From AC-49 sp963766605 (GTDB lineage Bacteria; Actinomycetota; Thermoleophilia; Solirubrobacterales; Solirubrobacteraceae), in the NCBI GenBank assembly GCA_963766605.1, contig CAVYAT010000007.1:682001-746000 (forward strand): 64,000 bases of DNA, read 5' to 3'. Positions 35,174 to 46,036 of the stretch are shown here, piece by piece. The notes beneath the pieces are model-generated. The model saw only the letters and a program-made list of their open reading frames with translations. It had not been told where the DNA came from and did no database searches. The number at the start of each line of letters is the position of its first letter. The stretch's first letter is position 1. The translations under genes were made by a program, and so were the position numbers.

Positions 35174-37086
35174 CGCTCGCGCCGGCTGGCGTCCAGCGGC
35201 TGGGTCCCGGCCGCCAGCTCGTGGTCGGCGCGGATCACGTGCATCACGGCGTTGATCAGCGCAAGGTGGGTGAACGCCTGGGGGAAGTTGCCCAGGTGGC
35301 GGCCGGTGCGGGGCTCGATCTCCTCGGCGTACAGCAGCAGCGGCGACGCGTAGGACAGCAGCTTCTCGCACAGCTCCCGGGCCCGCTGGGTCTCGCCGAT
35401 CTCGGCCAGCGCGCTGACGAGCCAGAACGAGCAGATCGTGAACGAGCCCTCCTGGCCGCTCAGCCCGTCGTCGGTCTCGTCGACGCGATAGCGCAGGACG
35501 AGCCCGTCGTCGGTCAGCTCCTCGGCGATCGCGTTGACCGTCGCGATGACGCGTTCGTCGTCCTGGGGCAGGAAGCGCAGCAGCGGCAGCAGCAGCAGCG
35601 ATGCGTCGAGCGCGTCGGTCTCGTAGTGCTGGCAGAACACGCCGCGCTTGTCGACACCCTTTTCGCAGACCTCGGCGTGGATCTCGTCGGCGGCCGTCTG
35701 CCAGCGCTCCGCGAGTTCGTCGTCGCCGCGCAGACGCGCCAGCCGTGCACCGCGGTCACACGCGACCCAGCACATGACCTTGCTCGACGTGAAGTGCATC
35801 GGATCGCCGCGGATCTCCCAGATCCCGCGATCGGGCTCGCGCCAGTTGGCGATCGCGCACTCGACCTGGTGCTTGAGGACGGGCCATACCTCCTCGGGCA
35901 GCTCGTCGCGCGACTTCGTGTGCAGGTAGATCGAGTCCAGCAGCGCGCCCCAGACGTCGTGCTGCTCCTGGTTGTAGGCGCCGTTCCCGGTTCGCACCGG
36001 TCGGGCGCCCTCGTAGCCGTCGAGGTGGTCGAGCTCGGCCTCGACGAGGTCGCGCTCGCCGCCGATCCCGTACATGATCTGGAGGTCGTCCTCGGCGGAC
36101 GCGACGTCCTGGATGAAGTAGAAGAAGTCGTTGGCCTCCCAGTCGAAGCCCAGCGTGTACAGCCCCCAGAGCATGAACGTGGAGTCGCGGATCCACGAGT
36201 AGCGGTAGTCCCAGTTGCGCTCGCCGCCCGGCGTCTCCGGGAGCGACGACGTCGCGGCGGCGATCATCGCGCCGGTCGGTGCGTACGTCAGGCCCTTGAG
36301 GGTCAGGGCGCTGCGCTGCAGGTAGGAGCGCCACGGGTGGTCGGGGAAGTCGCCGTGGGCCAGCCACTCGTGCCAGTAGTCGGCGGTGCGCACGAGGCAG
36401 CGATAGGCGTCGTCGTAGGTCTCGGGTGCGCCGTGGTCGGTCCACGACAGCGCGATGTAGGCGACATCGCCGTCGCGCATCGTCGTGCGGGCACGGGCCC
36501 GCGGGCCCTCGAAGCCGAGCCGCAGGTCGGTCGTCAGCTGGAGCTTGGTCTCGCTGTTGGGCGCCGTGCCGATCGCCTTGTGGTACCCGTCGTCGGAGTA
36601 CTGCCACTGGACCGTCGTGCGGCCGTAATCGAGCATCGGGTTGCAGTCGACGTTGATCTCGACCGACCCGTTGACGCAGCGCAGCATCCGCAGCAGGACG
36701 TGGTCGGCGTCGTAGTCGGTCGGCGAGCGGCGGTGGCTGTGGGAGCGCTCGTCCTCGTGGTGCCACGGTCCGATCAGCAGCACGTCGCGGACGATCACCC
36801 AGCCCGTGCGCGTGCCCCACGTCGTCTCGAGCACGTTGGTGCCGGGCAGGTAGCGCCGGCCGGCCGGGACGTACTGGTCGGCCGGGCCGACGCGGAAGCC
36901 GCCGGCGTCGCGGTCGAGCATCGCGCCGAAGATCGACGGCCCGTCGAACCGCGGCAGGCACATCCATTCGATGTTGCCCGACGGCGCGACCAGCGCGCAG
37001 ACCTCGGTGTCGGACAGGAAGGCGTACTCCGCGATCGGCGGGAACGGGCTTCCGCCCAGCGGGACGTCGCCGACGATCTGTCTCAT
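35170..37086 (-). CDS. GH15 trehalase (mycobacterial type)
   Basis: 638 residues, close to mycobacterial trehalase (about 640). The N-terminal beta domain contains IEWMCLPRFDGPSIFGAMLD, and the (alpha/alpha)6 catalytic domain contains RNWDYRYSWIRDSTFML, GIWEIRGDPMHFTSSKVM with the general-acid Glu, and QEGSFTICSFWLVSAL with the second Glu. It should hydrolyse trehalose to two glucoses. A glucoamylase-type activity is the alternative for this family. ATGA overlaps on both sides place it inside the pentose phosphate operon, next to the enzymes that would use its glucose. Confidence 0.88.
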   Translation of the reverse strand: MRQIVGDVPLGGSPFPPIAEYAFLSDTEVCALVAPSGNIEWMCLPRFDGPSIFGAMLDRDAGGFRVGPADQYVPAGRRYLPGTNVLETTWGTRTGWVIVRDVLLIGPWHHEDERSHSHRRSPTDYDADHVLLRMLRCVNGSVEINVDCNPMLDYGRTTVQWQYSDDGYHKAIGTAPNSETKLQLTTDLRLGFEGPRARARTTMRDGDVAYIALSWTDHGAPETYDDAYRCLVRTADYWHEWLAHGDFPDHPWRSYLQRSALTLKGLTYAPTGAMIAAATSSLPETPGGERNWDYRYSWIRDSTFMLWGLYTLGFDWEANDFFYFIQDVASAEDDLQIMYGIGGERDLVEAELDHLDGYEGARPVRTGNGAYNQEQHDVWGALLDSIYLHTKSRDELPEEVWPVLKHQVECAIANWREPDRGIWEIRGDPMHFTSSKVMCWVACDRGARLARLRGDDELAERWQTAADEIHAEVCEKGVDKRGVFCQHYETDALDASLLLLPLLRFLPQDDERVIATVNAIAEELTDDGLVLRYRVDETDDGLSGQEGSFTICSFWLVSALAEIGETQRARELCEKLLSYASPLLLYAEEIEPRTGRHLGNFPQAFTHLALINAVMHVIRADHELAAGTQPLDASRRER

Positions 37087-38140
37087 GCCGCGATCAGGCT
37101 AGCCGCCGCGTCCAGCGCCGGCGCGTACGTCGGATCGCGCAGAAGCGCCTGGCGGATCCCCTCGCCGAGGATCCCGGCCTCGCCCCGCGACGCGCCGAGC
37201 ACGGTCCAGGTGTGCTCGTTGCCCGACGGGTCGCGGCGCACCGCGCGCAGGCCGCCGTCACCGCGCCCGAGCGCGATGTGCGTGCCATCGGTCGTGTCGA
37301 TCGTCACCCCGCACAGCCCGCGGACCGCCATGTCAGTCGGCGACAGCGTCAGCTCGATCTCCTGGCGGCGGCCCGAGGCGCGGCCGTGCAGCACCCCGTC
37401 ACGAGCCAGCATCCGGGTCGGTTTCCAGTTCAGGCGCGAGCACAGCCAGCCGAGGAACATCAGCCCGGCGGCGGCCGAGTCGGGATGGTGCTCGACGCTG
37501 ACGGCGCTGATGTGGGCGAGCTCGGCGCGGCGCGCCGGCGGGTCGAATGTGCCGGCGATCCGCTCGCGCCACGGCGTCGAGCGCAGCCACGCGAGGTCGA
37601 CGACGTAGGCGTGGCGCGACAGCTCGTTGGCGCGCGCCAGGGCGACGTCGGTCTCCGGCTCGTCGACCGAGTCCAGCAGCACCACCTGGGCCAGCTTGAG
37701 CAGCGCGTCGACCGCCTCGGGATGGCCGTGCGGCGACCACACCACGGTCGCGAGGTCGGTGACGACGAGCGGGTCGACGATCGAGTCGAGGTGGCTCAGG
37801 TGGCCCGGGCCGCAGGACACGATCACCGTCTCGCGCAGCAGCGCGAACTCGCCCGCGCGCGGCTCCCCGTCGGCGGCGATCGTCGCTGTCGCGTCGATGT
37901 GCTCGCGACCCTGCTCGACGGCGCAGACGACGGTCCGCGACGCGTGGTAGCGCCCGACGCGGCGCAGCCGGTTGGCGATCTCGCCGCTCCACTCCTTGTC
38001 GACGACACACACGAGGTTGATCACCCGGGCCGGCACGTAGCCGGCGTTGGCGCTGTGGAACTCGACCAGCAGCCCGCGCAGCGCCGCCTCGATCGCATCG
38101 GGCGTCGTGTCCTGCTCGCGCCAGAACAGGTCGCTGGCCG

Positions 38141-38144
<4 letters not shown>
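37083..38144 (-). CDS. opcA: Glucose-6-phosphate dehydrogenase assembly protein OpcA
   Basis: 353 residues. OpcA is an actinobacterial and cyanobacterial activator of glucose-6-phosphate dehydrogenase. The N-terminal domain has RVINLVCVVDKEWSGEIANR and SRTVVCAVE; the C-terminal domain has WLCSRLNWKP and the GRR..IELTLSP segment. It begins inside the last bases of zwf (ATGA overlap), the usual order in this phylum. It supports placing the window in Actinomycetota. Confidence 0.93.
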
Positions 38145-40608
<2,464 letters not shown>

Positions 40609-40611
40609 GTC

Positions 40612-40728
40612 TCAATCCTTTTCGGGTAGAAGGTCGCGAATGCGCTCGGCCGGCGCCACGCGGACGGCGCTTGTTCCGGCCGCGGCGATGGCGGCGAGGC
40701 GCTCGTTCGCGGTCGCCTCGGCGCTCAC
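40612..40728 (-). CDS. Possible 38-residue small protein between rpiB and gnd
   Basis: GTG 40728 overlaps the rpiB stop in the same GTGA manner used by other genes of this operon; the frame runs 38 codons to TGA at 40612, 3 bases before the gnd ATG. The product begins VSAEATANERLAAIAA and ends RIRDLLPEKD, predicted helical and amphipathic with no known family. Exact coupling on both sides argues for translation. It could instead be a leader that couples rpiB to gnd, or the remnant of a longer gene. Confidence 0.45.
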   Translation of the reverse strand: MSAEATANERLAAIAAAGTSAVRVAPAERIRDLLPEKD

Positions 40729-41174
40729 CAGGACGCCTCCAGCCCGTGGTCCGCCATCTCCTGGACCTTCCCGAGCCGGCGCACGTGACGCTCCTCGCCG
40801 GAGAACTCGGCGCCGACGAACGCGGTCACGAGCTCAGTCGCGATCGCCGAGCCGATCACCCGGGCGCCGAGGCACAGGACGTTGCAGTCGTCGTGGGTCA
40901 CGCACTGGGCCGCCGTGTAGTGGTCGTGGGCGCAAGCGGCGCGAATGCCCGGCAGCTTGCAGCAGGCGACGCTGACGCCGGCGCCGCTGCCGCAGACGAC
41001 GATCCCGCGCCGCGCGTCGCCGCCGGCGACCGTGCGCCCGACCTTGAGCGCGCTGTCGGGATAGTCGTCGTCGGTGCCGTGGTCGACGACCTCGTGCCCG
41101 GCCGCCTCGATCGCCGCGATCACCGCATCGCGCAGCGGCACCCCGGCGTGGTCGAAGGCGACCGCGACCTTCAC
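40725..41174 (-). CDS. rpiB: Ribose-5-phosphate isomerase B
   Basis: 149 residues of the RpiB/LacAB fold. VAVAFDHAGVPLRDAV opens the Rossmann-like fold; IVVCGSGAGVSVACCKLPGIRAA holds the catalytic cysteine and phosphate loop; CNVLCLGARVIG is the second conserved block. Interconverts ribulose and ribose 5-phosphate directly after gnd in the pathway. ATGA overlap with the upstream ROK kinase. Unusually cysteine-rich for this family (VCG, ACC, AACA, QCVTHDDCNVLC). Confidence 0.93.
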   Translation of the reverse strand: MKVAVAFDHAGVPLRDAVIAAIEAAGHEVVDHGTDDDYPDSALKVGRTVAGGDARRGIVVCGSGAGVSVACCKLPGIRAACAHDHYTAAQCVTHDDCNVLCLGARVIGSAIATELVTAFVGAEFSGEERHVRRLGKVQEMADHGLEASW

Positions 41175-42109
41175 AGCGCCTCGGAGGTCGCGGTCAGCCG
41201 TGCGCGGTCGCGGCCGAGCTCGGTGGCGGCCATCAGGGCGGCCCCGCGAACGCCGGCCTGGGGCCCGTAACGAGCAAGCCGCACTTCGGTGCGGCGCCCC
41301 ACGCCCGCCAGCACGAAGCGCCAGGCCGTCTCGCGCGCCGGAACGAGGAGCAGGTCGCCGGCGGCGCAGACGCCGCCGCCGATGACCACGAGGTCCGGGT
41401 CGAAGATGTTGATGGCGTTGGCGATGCCGATCCCGACGCGCTGGCCGAGGATGCGGATCGCCTCCAGCGCCCGCGGATCGCCGGCGCGGGCCGCCTCGAC
41501 GGCATGCGGCCCGTCCTTCAGGCCACGACCGGCGGCCAGCCGGTCGAGCGCACGACCGGCGGCCAGCTGCTCGAGCGAGCCCGGCTGGGGCGCGTGGTCG
41601 CTGTGTGCCGGTTCGCCGGCGGTGAGGTCGGCGCCGACGAGCTGATGGCCGAGCTCTGCGCCGGCGCCGGTCGCGCCGCGGTAGATGCGGCCGCCGATGA
41701 CGATCCCGCCGCCGACGCCGGTGCCGATCGTCAGCATGACGAGTGAGTCGGCGATCGTGGCGCCGTCGTCGTCGTGGGCTTCGGCCAGCGCCGCGACGTT
41801 GGCGTCGTTGTCGACGAACACCGGGATTCCGAGCCGCTCGGAGAGCATCCCGCGCAGCGGCACGTCGCGCAGCGGGATGTTGACCGACGTCAGCGCCATG
41901 CCCTGCTCGAAGTCGACGACCGACGGGATTCCGATGCCGACCGCGTCGGCCTCGCCGGCGCCGGCGATGATGTCGACGAGTTGGTCCACGAGCGCGTCGG
42001 ACGAGTCGGTGACGGTCGGCGCCAGACGCGCCTCGTCCAGCCGGCCCTCGCGCAGGACGGCCATCGAGACCTTGGTCCCGCCTACATCAAGGCCGATCGT
42101 CGTACTCAC
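41171..42109 (-). CDS. ROK-family sugar kinase (probable glucokinase) lacking the ROK zinc motif
   Basis: 312 residues. TTIGLDVGGTKVSMAVLREG is the ATP phosphate-binding site, VFVDNDANVAALAEA holds the catalytic Asp, and LTIGTGVGGGIVIGGRIYRG and GAELGHQLV are ROK blocks. After the GH motif the expected CxCGxxGCxE zinc site is missing and reads EPAHSDHAPQPGSLE. As first gene of the pentose phosphate operon, beside trehalase, glucose is the likely substrate. GTG start; divergent from the gene at 42170. The cysteine-free variant may bind zinc through His/Asp or not at all. Confidence 0.88.
   Translation of the reverse strand: MSTTIGLDVGGTKVSMAVLREGRLDEARLAPTVTDSSDALVDQLVDIIAGAGEADAVGIGIPSVVDFEQGMALTSVNIPLRDVPLRGMLSERLGIPVFVDNDANVAALAEAHDDDGATIADSLVMLTIGTGVGGGIVIGGRIYRGATGAGAELGHQLVGADLTAGEPAHSDHAPQPGSLEQLAAGRALDRLAAGRGLKDGPHAVEAARAGDPRALEAIRILGQRVGIGIANAINIFDPDLVVIGGGVCAAGDLLLVPARETAWRFVLAGVGRRTEVRLARYGPQAGVRGAALMAATELGRDRARLTATSEAL
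41524..41577. repeat. 27-bp in-frame tandem repeat inside the ROK kinase gene
   Basis: CACGACCGGCGGCCAGC plus CGGTCGAGCG at 41524-41550 is repeated as CACGACCGGCGGCCAGC plus TGCTCGAGCG at 41551-41577. On the coding strand this yields two 9-residue units (LEQLAAGRA, LDRLAAGRG) just after the site where the zinc motif should be. Confidence 0.6.
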
Positions 42110-42169
42110 TTCCGTGCAGACTTCCACACCCGGCACTCCGGCGATGTGTAGACGGTGTGTAATTGGCCG

Positions 42170-42586
42170 ATGGAGCCGCTGGAGGGGATCGGCCGCGCAG
42201 ACGAGCATCTGGGCCGTGCGGTCCCACTGCCGGACGTCGCGCTCCCCCTGGGCCGATGGATCGAGGTGTTCGCCGACGGTCCCGGGGCGGTCGAGGTCGT
42301 CTGGAACCTTGACGACACGCGCGCCGGCTCGCCCGGGCGTCTGGCCCTGCGCGTGTCGCTGGATCCGGGGGAGACCCAGCTCGCCGATGCCACGCCACGG
42401 CCGGTCGCGATCGGCGGCGTGCCGGCGCAGCGCCGCGAGGCGCCGCTGGAGCTCGCCCAGCCGTCGCTGCGGCCGGTCACCGAGCTGTCGTGGCAGACCG
42501 GCGACGGCCTGCATCTGCGCCTGACCGCGCAGGGCCCGTGGGAGGAGACCACGCTGCTACACGTTGCAGCGTCCGTGAGCGGATAG
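42170..42586 (+). CDS. Hypothetical protein, predicted all-beta
   Basis: 138 residues from ATG 42170; not recognised. No signal peptide or membrane segment. The sequence alternates short hydrophobic strands (WIEVFADGPGAVEVVWNLD, RLALRVSLDPGETQL, LHLRLTAQGPWEETTLLHV), suggesting a beta-sandwich, with PVAIGGVPAQRREAPLEL between. It is divergent from the ROK kinase and 9 bases upstream of the fructose bisphosphatase gene, whose -10 element lies at its end. GTG 42155 is a possible earlier start. Confidence 0.6.
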   Translation: MEPLEGIGRADEHLGRAVPLPDVALPLGRWIEVFADGPGAVEVVWNLDDTRAGSPGRLALRVSLDPGETQLADATPRPVAIGGVPAQRREAPLELAQPSLRPVTELSWQTGDGLHLRLTAQGPWEETTLLHVAASVSG

Positions 42587-42589
42587 GCT
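42584..42589 (+). promoter_or_regulatory. Putative -10 element of glpX
   Basis: TAGGCT overlaps the stop codon of the preceding gene and lies 6 bases before the glpX ATG, the right distance for a leaderless transcript. No clear -35. Confidence 0.4.
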
Positions 42590-42595
42590 CGCCCG

Positions 42596-43600
42596 ATGGC
42601 GATCGTGCACGACCACTCCAAGCCCGACCGCAACCTCGCCCTCGAGCTCGTCCGCACGACCGAGGCGGCGGCGCTCGCGTCGGCGCGGATGGTCGGGATG
42701 GGGGACAAGGAGGGGGCCGACCAGGCCGCCGTCGACGCGATGCGGATCGTGCTGGAGACGGTGCAGATGGACGGCGTCGTCGTGATCGGCGAGGGGGAGA
42801 AGGACGAGGCGCCGATGCTCTTCAACGGCGAGCGGATCGGCGACGGGACGCCCCCCGAGGTCGATGTCGCGGTCGACCCGTTGGAGGGGACGACACTCGC
42901 CGCCCAGGGCCAGCCGAGCGCGCTGTCGGTGATCGCCCTGTCCGAGCGCGGCACGATGTTCGACCCCGGCCCGTGCGTCTATATGGAGAAGCTCGCCGGC
43001 GGCGAGGATCTCGCCGACCTGCTCGACCTCGAGCGCCCGATCGCCGAGACGCTCGGCCTCGTCGCCGAGCGCCGGCACAAGGACATCGGCGACGTCATGG
43101 TCGTGATGCTCGACCGCGACCGCCACGAGCAGGCGATCGCCGACATCCGCAGCGCCGGCGCGCGCCTGCGACTGATCAGTCACGGTGACGTCTCGGCGGC
43201 GCTGCTGGCGGTCAGCGAGAACTCGCCCGTCGACCTGCTGTTCGGGATCGGCGGCACGCCCGAGGGGGTGATCTCGGCAGCCGCGATCAAGTGCATCGGC
43301 GGCGGCCTGGTCGGGCGCCTGTGGCCGCGCGACGACGGCGAGCGTCAGGCGGCGATCGACGCCGGCTACGACCTCTCGGCGCAACTGCACCAGGACGTGC
43401 TGGTCAGCGGCGACGACTGCTTCTTCGCCGCCACGGGCGTGACCGACGGCGACGTCCTGCAGGGTGTGCGCTACCCCGGGCGCGGCACCGCGACGACGGA
43501 GTCGCTGGTCATGCGCTCCCGCACCCGCACCGTGCGCCGGATCGCGGCGACGCACAACCGCGCCAAGCTGCGGACCTACACCGGGGAGCGCTACGGCTGA
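42596..43600 (+). CDS. glpX: Class II fructose-1,6-bisphosphatase
   Basis: 334 residues. Gluconeogenic removal of the 1-phosphate from fructose 1,6-bisphosphate. Signatures are NLALELVRTTEAAALASARM, VVVIGEGEKDEAPML (metal site), VDVAVDPLEGTTLAA (metal and phosphate) and FGIGGTPEGVISAAAIKCIG. It is the only bisphosphatase of this kind in the window and complements the divergent pentose phosphate operon by returning triose to hexose phosphate. Its TGA overlaps the next frame by CTGA. Confidence 0.96.
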   Translation: MAIVHDHSKPDRNLALELVRTTEAAALASARMVGMGDKEGADQAAVDAMRIVLETVQMDGVVVIGEGEKDEAPMLFNGERIGDGTPPEVDVAVDPLEGTTLAAQGQPSALSVIALSERGTMFDPGPCVYMEKLAGGEDLADLLDLERPIAETLGLVAERRHKDIGDVMVVMLDRDRHEQAIADIRSAGARLRLISHGDVSAALLAVSENSPVDLLFGIGGTPEGVISAAAIKCIGGGLVGRLWPRDDGERQAAIDAGYDLSAQLHQDVLVSGDDCFFAATGVTDGDVLQGVRYPGRGTATTESLVMRSRTRTVRRIAATHNRAKLRTYTGERYG

Positions 43601-45264
43601 CGACCACGGTCGATTTCGACGAGCTCATCGCGCGCCTGCGCGACCGCTTCGGCCCGGTCCTCGACCACCTCGCGGACGGGGTCACGATCGCCACCCGCGA
43701 GGGCAAGGTCGTCTACGCAAACCAGGCCGTCGCCGATCTGCTCGGTCTCGGCTCACCCGAGGCACTGACATCGGCGCCGCCCGGCAACATCGTCGCCCGC
43801 AACCTGCTCTACGACGAGCACGGCAATGAGCTGTCCTACGACGAGATGCCGGGACGGCGCCTGCTGCGCGGCGACGCCGACTCGGCCGAGTTGCTGAGCC
43901 GCACGGTCGACCCCGCCAACGGCAACGACCGCTGGTTTCTCACCAAGGCGCGGCGGCTGCCGATCGACACCGAACTCGGGCTGGCGCTGAACATCGTCGA
44001 GGACCTGACCGCGGTGATCCGCGCCGAGCGCCACCAACGGATCCTGGCCCGGGCCGGCGAGGCGATGGCCGTCCCCGGTGCCGCCCAGGACGCCGCCCTG
44101 ACCGCGGTCGCCGAGACGGTGATCGGCGATCTCGCCGACGCCTGCATCGTCGATCTACGCCACCGCGACGGGACGATCTTCGCCGCCGCCGTCGCCCACG
44201 CCGACGAGCACAAGCTCGAGCTCGCCCGCGAGTTGCGCGACCGTTACCCGATCGACCCGGCCGGAATCGACATCGCCGCCGTCGTGATGCGTGGCGCGCC
44301 GGCGATCATGGCCCGCGCGCCCAACGACGCGCAGCTCAGCGCGCTGGCCCGCGACGACCGCCACCTCGAGCTGATGCGCGAGCTTCAGATCGGCGCGGTG
44401 ATCGTCGCACCGGTCGACGCCGATGGGCTGCGCGTCGGGACGATCACGTTGGTCGCGCGGGGCGACGGGCGGCGCTTCGACGGGCAGGACCGGGCGCTGG
44501 CCGCCGAGCTCGGCCGTCGCGCCGGGATGGCGATCGCCAACGCCCGCGCGTATGCCGCTCGGGCCGAGATCGCGCACGAGCTCCAGCAGGGCCTGCGCCC
44601 GCGTGACCCACCGCCGATCGACGGCGTCGAGATCGCGTGCGCGTTCGCGCCGGTCGGCGAGGCGACCGAGATGGGCGGCGACTTCTACGAGGTCTTCCGC
44701 GTCGGCCCCGACTGGATGGCGGTCATCGGCGACGTCCTCGGCAAGGGCCCGGCGGCGGCAGCGATCACCGGTCTGGCGCGCCACACGATCCACGCCGTCT
44801 GCCAGCTCACCAGCGACCCGATCGCCGCCGTCGCGGCGCTCGACGCGCGGCTTCAGGCCGACCGCGGCGGCGCGCTGTGCAGCGTCCTGATCGTCCACGG
44901 GCACGCCGGCAGCGAGGTTGTCGAGGTCGTCTGCGCCGGTCACCCGCCGGGGCTCGTCGTGCGCGGCGGGAGCGTCGAGCCGGTCGGCGAGCCGGGGCCG
45001 CTACCGGGCGCGCTGCCCGGGCCGAGCTGGTCGTCGGGCGGCGTCACGCTGCGGCCGGGCGACGCGCTGGTCATCTACACCGACGGGATCACCGAGGCGG
45101 TCGGCGACAACAACGAGCGGTTTGGCGACCGGCGCCTGAGCGACGTGCTGGCGGCCGGCGGTAGCGCGCAGGAGCTCGTTGACCGTGTGCTGGCGGCGCT
45201 GGAGGAGTTCTCGGCCGGCGCGCCGCGGGATGACTTGGCGATGCTGGCGTTGCGGCGGGTCTGA
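43597..45264 (+). CDS. PAS - GAF - PP2C (SpoIIE/RsbU-type) phosphatase
   Basis: About 555 residues. A PAS domain (LDHLADGVTIATREGKVVYAN) is followed by a GAF domain (GDLADACIVDLRHRDGTIF to RRAGMAIANARAYAA) and a PP2C-type phosphatase domain: EMGGDFYEVFRVG, VIGDVLGKGPAAAAITGLAR, YTDGITEAVGDN and DDLAMLALRRV with the metal aspartates. Such proteins dephosphorylate anti-sigma-factor antagonists. No anti-sigma factor is nearby. There is no ATG, GTG or TTG near the expected start; the best candidate is CTG 43597, overlapping the glpX stop. Confidence 0.85.
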   Translation: MTTTVDFDELIARLRDRFGPVLDHLADGVTIATREGKVVYANQAVADLLGLGSPEALTSAPPGNIVARNLLYDEHGNELSYDEMPGRRLLRGDADSAELLSRTVDPANGNDRWFLTKARRLPIDTELGLALNIVEDLTAVIRAERHQRILARAGEAMAVPGAAQDAALTAVAETVIGDLADACIVDLRHRDGTIFAAAVAHADEHKLELARELRDRYPIDPAGIDIAAVVMRGAPAIMARAPNDAQLSALARDDRHLELMRELQIGAVIVAPVDADGLRVGTITLVARGDGRRFDGQDRALAAELGRRAGMAIANARAYAARAEIAHELQQGLRPRDPPPIDGVEIACAFAPVGEATEMGGDFYEVFRVGPDWMAVIGDVLGKGPAAAAITGLARHTIHAVCQLTSDPIAAVAALDARLQADRGGALCSVLIVHGHAGSEVVEVVCAGHPPGLVVRGGSVEPVGEPGPLPGALPGPSWSSGGVTLRPGDALVIYTDGITEAVGDNNERFGDRRLSDVLAAGGSAQELVDRVLAALEEFSAGAPRDDLAMLALRRV

Positions 45265-45309
45265 GGCCCGGGTGGTGGCGGTTCATCCCTCACCCGTCGA
45301 TGCACGCGC

Positions 45310-46020
45310 TCACCCCACCGGCTCCCGTGACCGCTCCACCGGGTCCGGGACGTCCTCGACCGTGGCGTAGCGGCCGACGACCGACTCGGCGAGGTCCAGC
45401 CGCGCGAGCGAGCGCAGGAAGCCGTGGGTCACGAGCACGTGCGCGCGTGACTGCGTGTTGGCGTAGATCCAGCGCCCGAGGCGCGACGCGATCTCCGGGT
45501 AGTAGTTGGCGATCTCGACCTTGACGTGCAGCTGCTGCGCGCCTTCGCGCGGTGACGGACGGCGCTGCGCGTCGATCTCGAGGTAGCCGTTGCCGCCCTT
45601 GCCGCGGCGCGACACGAGCAGGCCCTTCTCGATCCGCCAGCGCACGATTCCGCGCACCGCGTTCATCTCGTACTCCGGCGCCTGGAACGACAGCAGCACG
45701 AACGGCCTCCCGATCAGGCACACGAAGCGCTCCCCCTCGGAGTACTTCACGCGCACGAGCCCGAGGGTGCAGCGGGTCAGGAAGCGCCAGTAGGTGCGGG
45801 CCAGGCGCTCGAGGTGCATCGGCGTCCAGATCGCCTCCAGCTGCGCCGCCGGCATCGTCAGGTCGGCGGCCTGAACCGACGTCACGGCGCCGGTCTGCGG
45901 GTCGATCGTCGTGTGCTCGACCGCGGTGTCGATCTCGGCCGTCGCGAGGTCCTCGCCCCGCCGCAGGCGCCGGACGACGACCACGGCCACGGCCAGGACC
46001 GCCAGGATGACGAGAGCCAT
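45310..46020 (-). CDS. Membrane-anchored protein of unknown function
   Basis: 236 residues, not recognised. One N-terminal helix (MALVILAVLAVAVVVV) followed by RRLRR implies a membrane anchor with the rest in the cytoplasm. The soluble part has WTPMHLERLARTYWRFLTRC, VRGIVRWRIEKGLLVSRRG and IASRLGRWIYANTQSRAHV, and no known catalytic motif. It is rich in arginine and aromatic residues and could bind lipid or protein at the membrane. It lies 16 bases after moeA on the same strand and may be co-transcribed. Confidence 0.7.
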   Translation of the reverse strand: MALVILAVLAVAVVVVRRLRRGEDLATAEIDTAVEHTTIDPQTGAVTSVQAADLTMPAAQLEAIWTPMHLERLARTYWRFLTRCTLGLVRVKYSEGERFVCLIGRPFVLLSFQAPEYEMNAVRGIVRWRIEKGLLVSRRGKGGNGYLEIDAQRRPSPREGAQQLHVKVEIANYYPEIASRLGRWIYANTQSRAHVLVTHGFLRSLARLDLAESVVGRYATVEDVPDPVERSREPVG

Positions 46021-46036
46021 CGGTTGGAGGCTACCC

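Noticed and set aside
40612..40728. Transaldolase remnant
   Set aside because: An NERLAAIAAAGTS stretch loosely resembles a transaldolase start, but the following WLD motif is absent; the resemblance is too weak to claim.
41524..41577. CRISPR or mobile-element repeat
   Set aside because: Only two adjacent copies, in frame inside a coding gene, with no spacers or cas genes.
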